This document shows, piece by piece, positions 6,883 to 11,744 of a stretch of 11,744 nucleotides of DNA. This DNA is from Candidatus Aminicenantota bacterium. Its GTDB lineage: Bacteria; Acidobacteriota; Aminicenantia; Aminicenantales; Aminicenantaceae. Location: assembly GCA_030607635.1 (NCBI GenBank), contig JAUWJP010000025.1:1-11744 (forward strand), read 5' to 3'. The translations under genes were made by a program, and so were the position numbers. Every line of letters begins with the position of its first letter. The first letter of the stretch is position 1. The notes under the pieces are model-generated. The model had not been told where the DNA came from. It saw only the letters and a program-made list of their open reading frames with translations, and made no database searches.

Positions 6883-8883
6883 ATGAGCAATGAATACAGG
6901 CCTTACATTTCCCAAGAGCAATCGATGAAAGAAATATCTTTCAAGGCCATTTTCTTGGGAATCATAATGGCCATTGTCCTCGGTGCTGCAAACGCCTATT
7001 TAGGCCTCATGGTTGGAATGACAGTGGCAGCCACTTTTCCAGCAGCTGTTATCGCTATGGCAGTCCTTCGTCCATTCAAGGGAACAATTTTAGAAGAAAA
7101 TTTCGCAAGGACTACTGGCGCAGTAGGAGAAGCTCTGGCAGCAGGAGCCATATTTACAATTCCTGCCTTTCTGATGACCGGAGTGTGGACGAAATTTGAT
7201 TTTGTAAAATCCTCTATGCTCATGCTTGTAGGGGGAATTTTAGGCGTTTTCCTCATCACACTTATCAGACGCACCTTGGTTGAAGATGCCGATCTTCCTT
7301 TCCCAGAAAGTGTTGCCTGTGCAGAGATGGTCAAAATCGGTCAGAAGGCAGGCTCGGGCGCTTCATACATGTTCTGGGCAATGGGCTTGGGAAGTCTTAT
7401 TGAATTCTTTACCAGCGAAAACGGCATCAGAGCAATAAAACCTTTTGTCAGCACCGTATTCAAAATCCCCGGTTTATCCCGCACCGCGTATCTCGACGCT
7501 GATAATGTTGAAATCTATAAAGCTGCACCCATGAAAGGGAGAATGTTTATAGAATCGCCGGCAGCCAATGCTGCTATGACTGGAGTCGGCTACATAATAG
7601 GACCAAAGTTAGCAGCTCTTACTTTTTCCGGGGGAGTACTGGGATGGCTCTTCCTGATGCCAATCCTGCTTTTCATTAGTGGAGATTTAGGCAGCCTTGT
7701 CTCCAAGTTCGATGGAAACTGGACTGATATGGCCATCTCAGCTTACAATGCTCAGATTAAACCGATTGCGGTTGGAGCCATGCTTGTCGGCGCTTTTTTT
7801 ACGCTCTTCAAGATGAGAAAAAGCCTGATTACAGGAATCGGTCGCTCCATCTTTGATGTTAAAAAAGCGCGATCCGGAGTCACAACAGAAACACTCAGGA
7901 CTGATAAAGACTTGCCTTTTCCATCCGTCATAGTCGCCATTATAGCTCTAATTATACCAATGGTTTTTCTCTACAACATCTTCACCCATAGCATAGGTTC
8001 CTCTTTCGTATCGGCCATAGTGATGATTGTCATGGGTCTTCTTTTTGCCGCTGTAGCAGGCTATCTTGTGGGTATAATCGGCTCCTCTTCCAACCCGATT
8101 TCTGGCCTAACCTTAACCACGCTGCTTATCGCTGCCCTGATGATGGTTCTCATGGGGCAGACAGGAGATGAGGGCATAAAAGCTGTATTGGGTGTTGCAG
8201 CAGTTGTATGTTGTGTGGCTGGCGTGGCCGGAGACATGATCCAAGATTGGAAAGTAGGACATATTCTTGGTGCTACTCCCTGGCGGATGCAAATAGGAGG
8301 GCTAATCGGTGTTGTTGCTGCTGCTCTAACACTGACCTTCTCTCTCCAGCTTTTACACAACAACTTTGAGGGGGGAATTGGAGGCGCATCACTTCCTGCT
8401 CCTCAGGCGGGGTTGATGGCAGCCATGGCTAAGGGAATAGTTGGTGGAGAAATGGCCTGGCCTCTAGTTCTAGCAGGAATGCTTTTGGCCGTTGTTCTTA
8501 TCCTTATCGGCTCTCCCTCCCCTATGCTTATCGCAGTAGGAATGTACCTTCCCTTTCGCGCCACGGCCTGTATCTTCTTCGGAGGATTACTCAAGTATTT
8601 TCTGGACAGAAGCCTTACCAAAAAGAACTCGACAGCCAAAGGTAAGGAAATCGTAGAAAACACCGGCCTCCTCCTTGCTTCAGGGTTGATTGCTGGGCAG
8701 GCTCTTACGGGAATCATTACTGCAGGCTTAAAGGGACTAAAGATAGAAATGCCAGAATCTTTGAATAACCCGTGGCTCGCCTTATTGATTTACTTCGCGC
8801 TCGGTTTTATCTTGATTTATTTTCCCTATAAGAGGATGGTTTCTGCTGGTGAATTCGAAAAATCAACTGAAGAAGGGAGCTAA
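6883..8883 (+). CDS. OPT-family oligopeptide transporter
   Basis: This 666-residue polytopic membrane protein (about 15 or more hydrophobic segments) matches the prokaryotic branch of the OPT family, the proton-coupled importers of short peptides (other members move metal-chelate complexes); the substrate here cannot be read from sequence. Family-typical stretches are NAYLGLMVGMTVAATFPAAV (37-56), matching the first conserved motif, and LPFPESVACAEMVK (138-151), corresponding to LPFPEGTACAEVL in relatives. Later come GDMIQDWKVGHILGATP around residue 449 and a conserved C-terminal GSPSPMLIAVGMYLPF block near residue 545. Length is normal. The start is fixed by AGGAGG at 6872-6877. A PqqD-like gene follows after 36 bp on the same strand and is probably cotranscribed. 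I found no periplasmic binding protein, which fits OPT carriers as they act without one. Confidence 0.93.
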   Translation: MSNEYRPYISQEQSMKEISFKAIFLGIIMAIVLGAANAYLGLMVGMTVAATFPAAVIAMAVLRPFKGTILEENFARTTGAVGEALAAGAIFTIPAFLMTGVWTKFDFVKSSMLMLVGGILGVFLITLIRRTLVEDADLPFPESVACAEMVKIGQKAGSGASYMFWAMGLGSLIEFFTSENGIRAIKPFVSTVFKIPGLSRTAYLDADNVEIYKAAPMKGRMFIESPAANAAMTGVGYIIGPKLAALTFSGGVLGWLFLMPILLFISGDLGSLVSKFDGNWTDMAISAYNAQIKPIAVGAMLVGAFFTLFKMRKSLITGIGRSIFDVKKARSGVTTETLRTDKDLPFPSVIVAIIALIIPMVFLYNIFTHSIGSSFVSAIVMIVMGLLFAAVAGYLVGIIGSSSNPISGLTLTTLLIAALMMVLMGQTGDEGIKAVLGVAAVVCCVAGVAGDMIQDWKVGHILGATPWRMQIGGLIGVVAAALTLTFSLQLLHNNFEGGIGGASLPAPQAGLMAAMAKGIVGGEMAWPLVLAGMLLAVVLILIGSPSPMLIAVGMYLPFRATACIFFGGLLKYFLDRSLTKKNSTAKGKEIVENTGLLLASGLIAGQALTGIITAGLKGLKIEMPESLNNPWLALLIYFALGFILIYFPYKRMVSAGEFEKSTEEGS

Positions 8884-8919
8884 ATAAGGATCGAAGCAAG
8901 CATCAAAATCCTATAGATC

Positions 8920-9282
8920 GTGAAAAAGAGAGGAGTCGAGAAATCCAGAATTAACCTTCTTGATCTCATTCCGGTGAGGAATATCAAGTGGGAAAAAAAA
9001 GAGGATGGCTTAATTATCCTTTTCAAGCCGAAATTTGAACATGCCTTTTTAAAGAAATACGTCCTCCCCCGCTTGAAAAAACCTTATTACAAAATAAAGC
9101 TTGACCATGTGGGGAGCTTCACCTGGGAGCTTTGCGATGGAAGTCTTCGAGTTAAAGAAGTGGCCAAAAATCTAAAAGATAAATTCGGAGAAGATGTCGA
9201 ACCCCTTTATGATAGACTGGCCCTCTTTCTTCAAAGCCTGGAAAAAACCCATCTCATCTTCTATAAAAGAGAAGACAAATAA
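8920..9282 (+). CDS. PqqD-like protein (winged-helix peptide-binding fold), orphan beside OPT transporter
   Basis: This is a 120-residue protein starting with GTG, the only usable start after an in-frame stop at 8914-8916; no strong ribosome binding site precedes it. Residues about 30-116 match the PqqD/RRE-type family: KIKLDHVGSFTWELCDGSLR (about 58-77), then VKEVAKNLKDKFGEDVEPLYDRL and FLQSLEKTHLI. In PQQ and other RiPP pathways such domains bind the leader of a precursor peptide and present it to a radical SAM enzyme. Here no precursor, radical SAM maturase or protease lies beside it; its only partner is the OPT peptide transporter 36 bp upstream. The first ~30 residues are basic and a basic KKYVLPRLKK segment (about 45-54) precedes the core. 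Function is unknown; binding of a peptide in concert with the transporter is an inference from context. Confidence 0.85.
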   Translation: MKKRGVEKSRINLLDLIPVRNIKWEKKEDGLIILFKPKFEHAFLKKYVLPRLKKPYYKIKLDHVGSFTWELCDGSLRVKEVAKNLKDKFGEDVEPLYDRLALFLQSLEKTHLIFYKREDK

Positions 9283-9480
9283 AATTGGGGATCAGACCTG
9301 CATAAAGAAATGGGGCCATAAAGAAATGGGGCCAGGCCCCATTTTAATAAGAGAAAATGGGGCCTGGCCCCATTTGTTTTATATCTGGATGGAAAAGGAC
9401 TATCTTTATCCGTAGACAGTTCATACAGAAAAAGTAGCCTGTCCCCTTTTTATCCAATATTGCAAGTCTGACCCCAAGCT
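9283..9480. repeat. Second composite repeat element with nested palindromes, between the PqqD-like gene and def
   Basis: Outer arms 9285-9302 (TTGGGGATCAGACCTGCA) and 9461-9477 (TGCAAGTCTGACCCCAA) form an inverted repeat with one inserted base and one G-T mismatch. Inside are a 16-bp exact tandem repeat (9303-9318 and 9319-9334), and a perfect 22-bp inverted repeat (9324-9345 and 9354-9375) whose arms are each palindromic around GGGGCC-A/T-GGCCCC. GTAGACAG (9412-9419) and a 25-nt block (9426-9450) identical to 6715-6739 follow. The order of the parts equals the copy at 6606-6806. The GC-rich hairpin 9324-9375 followed by TGTTTTAT could end transcription of the OPT-PqqD unit. Confidence 0.85.
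9324..9375 (+). terminator. Possible terminator hairpin after the PqqD-like gene, inside the repeat element
   Basis: A perfect 22-bp stem (9324-9345 with 9354-9375, 8-nt loop) of high GC lies 41 bp after the PqqD-like stop codon and is followed by a modest T-rich stretch (TGTTTTATAT). The left arm can also fold on itself (AAATGGGG with CCCCATTT). The T-run is imperfect, so termination is plausible but not certain. A promoter for def is found downstream, which fits a transcription break here. Confidence 0.4.
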
Positions 9481-9482
9481 TA

Positions 9483-9511
9483 TTGAACGATAAAGGAATT
9501 TCCTATAGAAT
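9483..9511 (+). promoter_or_regulatory. Sigma70-type promoter for def-fmt
   Basis: TTGAAC (9483-9488) and TAGAAT (9506-9511, 5 of 6 to consensus) are separated by exactly 17 bp. They begin 2 bp after the repeat element ends and give a leader of about 14 nt before the def ATG, with AAGGA at 9524-9528 as a close-set ribosome binding site. Confidence 0.5.
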
Positions 9512-9531
9512 AAGTATTTAAAAAAGGAAAT

Positions 9532-10044
9532 ATGTCTATACTTCAAATCGTTAAGTACGGTAATCCAACCCTTACTAAAAAGGCCGAGGAAATAATAAAT
9601 CTAGATAAATATATCGAGAGACTTGCTCATAATATGGTTCAAACCATGTATGCAGCTCCTGGAATTGGGCTTGCGGCTCCTCAAGTCAATGAAAGCAAGA
9701 GATTAATAACCGTTGATCTTTCTGTTGGGGAGAACAGTCAAAATCTGATTATCCTCATAAATCCCGAACTTATTAGCCAGGAGGGAAAGCTCACCTCCGA
9801 AGAAGGCTGCTTATCGGTTCCCGATATTAATGAAAAAGTCGCCAGGCCCTCTCGCGTTATAATCAGAGGCATTGATCTAAAAGGCAATGAAAAAACTGTT
9901 GAAGCAGAAGGACTTTTAGCCAGAGTCTTCTGTCATGAGATTGACCATATTAACGGAAAATTATTTATAGACCACCTCTCTCTCCTCAAAAAAAGTCTTA
10001 TCAAAAAGAAGCTAAGAAAAACGGTTCAAATAGGCAAGATTTAA
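9532..10044 (+). CDS. def: Peptide deformylase
   Basis: This 170-residue metalloenzyme removes the formyl group from the N-terminal methionine of new proteins in the cytoplasm. All three active-site motifs are intact: GIGLAAPQ (44-51), EGCLSVP (91-97) and HEIDH (135-139). Metal ligands are Cys93, His135 and His139, and Glu136 is the catalytic acid/base. Length is normal for bacterial deformylases and the C-terminus is short and basic. The start at 9532 has AAGGA three bases upstream and gives the standard N-terminus (ILQIVKYGNPTL). The stop overlaps the fmt start by one base (TAATG), so the two genes are translationally coupled and act at opposite ends of the same formyl-methionine cycle. Confidence 0.97.
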   Translation: MSILQIVKYGNPTLTKKAEEIINLDKYIERLAHNMVQTMYAAPGIGLAAPQVNESKRLITVDLSVGENSQNLIILINPELISQEGKLTSEEGCLSVPDINEKVARPSRVIIRGIDLKGNEKTVEAEGLLARVFCHEIDHINGKLFIDHLSLLKKSLIKKKLRKTVQIGKI

Positions 10045-10979
10045 TGAAAATTGTCTTCTTTGGCAGCCCTGTCTTAGCCCTTCCTTCCTTAAAAAAACTC
10101 CTGGAGACTGATCACAGCATCGATCTCATTATTACCCAGCCTGACAGGCCTTCGGGAAGAGGGAAAAAACTTATGCCTTGTCTTGTAAAAAAAACTGCTT
10201 TGGATCTGAACATCCCTTATTATCAGCCTTTAAAAATCAGAAAAGATGAAATCGCGCTTGATAAAATAAAAGAAATCGAGCCAGACCTTAATGTGGTCGT
10301 GGCCTACGGACAGATTATCCCCTCCTCAATCATCTATCTTCCCAGATATAACTCTTTGAATGTTCATTTTTCCCTTTTACCCAAGTACCGAGGGGCATCT
10401 CCTGTCCAGAAGGCTCTCTTAGATGGAGAAGCGAAAACAGGAATCACTATTTTTGAACTCAACGAGAAGATGGATGAAGGAGATATCCTTGTCCAGGAAG
10501 AAGTCAATATTTTTCCTGATGAGAATGCAGCAGACCTTGAAGCTCGCTTAGCACAAAAGGGAGCAGATCTTTTAATAAAGGCGATAGCTCAAATTGATAA
10601 ATTAAAGCACCGCAAACAGGATCATTCTCAGGCTACTTACGCCCCTAAAATTAGGAAAGAAGATGGAAAAGTTGACTGGACAAAAAATTCTCTCTACATA
10701 GAAAGGCGGGTAAGGGCGTTCACTCCCTGGCCTTCAGCTTATGCTTTCCTTAAAGACATAAGGATAAAAATTCATAAAGGAAGAAAAATAGAAAAAGAAG
10801 CCCCGCCTGGCTCTTCTGCCGGGGAAATATCAGGAATAAAAAAAGAAGGCATCGAGGTATGTTGTGGAGAGGGAAGCATCTATCTTATCGAAAGCCTTCA
10901 GCCTGAAAATAGAAAACGTATGGATGCTTATGCTTTTTCTCTTGGAGCAAAAATTAAGCCCGGGGATATATTTGCTTAG
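10044..10979 (+). CDS. fmt: Methionyl-tRNA formyltransferase
   Basis: This 311-residue enzyme transfers a formyl group from 10-formyltetrahydrofolate to Met-tRNA(fMet) for translation initiation. The N-terminal formyltransferase domain (about 1-190) carries TQPDRPSGRG (31-40), the LNVHFSLLPKYRG signature (105-117) with catalytic Asn106 and His108, and MDEGDIL (143-149) holding the third catalytic residue, Asp147. The C-terminal tRNA-binding domain (about 205-311) starts near KEDGKVDWTK and has a typical VRAFTPWPSAYAF stretch (223-235). Length is normal. It overlaps def by one base and faces the convergent M23 gene, whose stop lies 13 bp away; no obvious terminator separates the two. Confidence 0.97.
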   Translation: MKIVFFGSPVLALPSLKKLLETDHSIDLIITQPDRPSGRGKKLMPCLVKKTALDLNIPYYQPLKIRKDEIALDKIKEIEPDLNVVVAYGQIIPSSIIYLPRYNSLNVHFSLLPKYRGASPVQKALLDGEAKTGITIFELNEKMDEGDILVQEEVNIFPDENAADLEARLAQKGADLLIKAIAQIDKLKHRKQDHSQATYAPKIRKEDGKVDWTKNSLYIERRVRAFTPWPSAYAFLKDIRIKIHKGRKIEKEAPPGSSAGEISGIKKEGIEVCCGEGSIYLIESLQPENRKRMDAYAFSLGAKIKPGDIFA

Positions 10980-10992
10980 TTCTAAGGGATAG

Positions 10993-11744
10993 TTATTCTT
11001 CCAGAACATATTGGTAGGGATTGACAGCCTTTCCGTTTAGGCGAACCTCATAATGAACATGAGGGCCTAAAGCTTTTCCTGTTTGTCCAACGTACCCGAT
11101 GACATCCCATCTTTTGATTTTCTGTCCGGCTCTGACTGCAAATTTGCTCAAATGACAGTAGACTGTCGTAAAGCCTCCCCCGTGACTTATGATAACCGTA
11201 TTTCCTCCGATTTTCTCTCTCTTTACATGAGAAACAAAACCATCAGCAGTAGCTACAATAGAATTTCCAAAACTAGAAGCGATATCGATGCCATAGTGGA
11301 AAGCCTTTTTCCCTGTAAATGGATCCATTCTCGAGCCATAGGCAGAAGTCAGCCATCCCGTTGTTGGCCAGATAGTGGGAGTAGAAGCGAGTTTTGCAGT
11401 CTGGTTTTCGAAGAATCTCACCAATGTACCCAAATTCTTATCGATGCCATCTGCTTTCCTGCTAATCCTCTCTGCATGATTGAGACCAGCATCCTGACTA
11501 TAATTTGAAGAACCCACTTCTTGGCCACTACCTCTGTCTCCTCCCCCAACTCCAACCTCTTTCAGAACTTCAGGCGATTTGAGTCCCGCCATAACATTGA
11601 TCTTTTTGGCATAGGATTCAAATTCGTTAATATTCGTCTGCAGTTTGTTTAGAGATACTTTATATTTAGTAATTGCCTGTTTTTGGCGGCTATTCTCATC
11701 AAAAAGTTCTCTATATTTCTGTCTGGTAACATTCATTGAAAAAT
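10993..11744 (-). CDS. M23-family (LytM-type) peptidoglycan endopeptidase, N-terminus beyond window
   Basis: At least 247 residues are visible from an ATG at 11736, but the frame stays open to the window edge and the visible part begins inside what looks like a coiled coil. Relatives have an N-terminal membrane anchor just before such a coil, so the true start is probably outside. Order of parts: coiled coil (about 4-48), a Gly/Ser-rich linker (60-80), a second helix (84-117), and the LytM domain (about 124-245). The zinc site is complete: HYGID gives His147 and Asp151, HVHYE gives His228, with catalytic His195 in YCHLS and His226. Such enzymes cut peptide cross-links in the envelope, or, if anchored, regulate wall remodelling. 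The protein's domain ends shortly before its C-terminus, as usual. It may work with the elongation proteins of the window, but it is not in their operon. Confidence 0.92.
   Translation of the reverse strand, partial: FSMNVTRQKYRELFDENSRQKQAITKYKVSLNKLQTNINEFESYAKKINVMAGLKSPEVLKEVGVGGGDRGSGQEVGSSNYSQDAGLNHAERISRKADGIDKNLGTLVRFFENQTAKLASTPTIWPTTGWLTSAYGSRMDPFTGKKAFHYGIDIASSFGNSIVATADGFVSHVKREKIGGNTVIISHGGGFTTVYCHLSKFAVRAGQKIKRWDVIGYVGQTGKALGPHVHYEVRLNGKAVNPYQYVLEE

Noticed and set aside
6996..8717. Minus-strand open frames of 62-112 codons inside the OPT gene
   Set aside because: They are antisense shadows of a membrane-protein gene, rich in Ala, Pro, Ser and Thr as expected from antisense of hydrophobic codons.
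9194..9415. Plus-strand open frame of 73 codons overlapping the PqqD-like gene end and the second repeat
   Set aside because: Its first half is out of frame within the PqqD-like gene and the rest is translated repeat sequence.
9285..9477. Possible CRISPR array or riboswitch in the repeat-rich gap before def
   Set aside because: The repeats are inverted and tandem rather than evenly spaced with unique spacers, and the parts lie mostly before the predicted def promoter, so they would not be in the def leader.
10980..10992. Terminator between convergent fmt and the M23 gene
   Set aside because: The gap is only 13 bp and no stem with a T-run could be made out in or next to it.
11083..11508. Plus-strand open frame of 141 codons opposite the M23 gene
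   Set aside because: The minus-strand frame has a complete LytM zinc site; this one is Ser/Cys-rich and without recognisable motifs.
1..11744. tRNA or rRNA genes
   Set aside because: No stretch with tRNA-like arms (such as a GGTTCRA T-loop next to an acceptor stem) or rRNA-like sequence was noticed in the non-coding gaps.

Overview
The window (about 40% G+C by eye) looks like ordinary chromosome from a Gram-negative-type bacterium that makes a peptidoglycan wall and is probably rod-shaped. It carries a complete cell-elongation cluster, mreB-mreC-mreD-mrdA-rodA, followed by a B12-binding-type radical SAM gene. I cannot place the organism from sequence alone. The mix of this cluster with an OPT peptide transporter plus orphan PqqD protein, and with many dispersed GGGG-N-CAGGC-type repeats, suggests an uncultured lineage such as Aminicenantes/Acidobacteriota, but that is a low-confidence guess. 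No plasmid, phage, transposase or CRISPR genes are visible. Layout, left half (all minus strand): mreB (from about 6552), mreC, mreD, mrdA (PBP2) and rodA run leftward with 8-15 bp gaps, and mrdA and rodA overlap by 8 bp. They form one operon for the elongasome. A hairpin followed by a T-run touches the rodA stop codon and looks like the operon's terminator. The gene beyond it (1-1089) is the N-terminal part of a radical SAM protein of the TIGR03960 type and is cut by the window edge; it may have its own promoter. Layout, right half: a divergent promoter near 6816-6846 drives an OPT-family oligopeptide transporter (6883-8883), followed by a small PqqD-like protein. After a second repeat-rich gap, another promoter (9483-9511) drives def and fmt, which overlap by one base (TAATG). 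They are the peptide deformylase and the methionyl-tRNA formyltransferase of the N-formyl-methionine cycle. Convergent to fmt is an M23 (LytM-type) peptidoglycan endopeptidase whose N-terminus lies beyond the right edge. The three main intergenic regions (1196-1271, 6606-6806, 9283-9480) all hold members of one dispersed repeat family built from the words GGGGTCAGGC, GGGGACAGGC and GTAGCCTGTCCCC. Two copies share the same 176-189 bp composite plan with nested inverted repeats. The most interesting points are the repeat family, an MreB whose catalytic Glu is replaced by an actin-like Gln, a PBP2 with a predicted Cys/Cys/His/Cys metal site, and the OPT/PqqD pair. I see no convincing wholly new multi-gene system.
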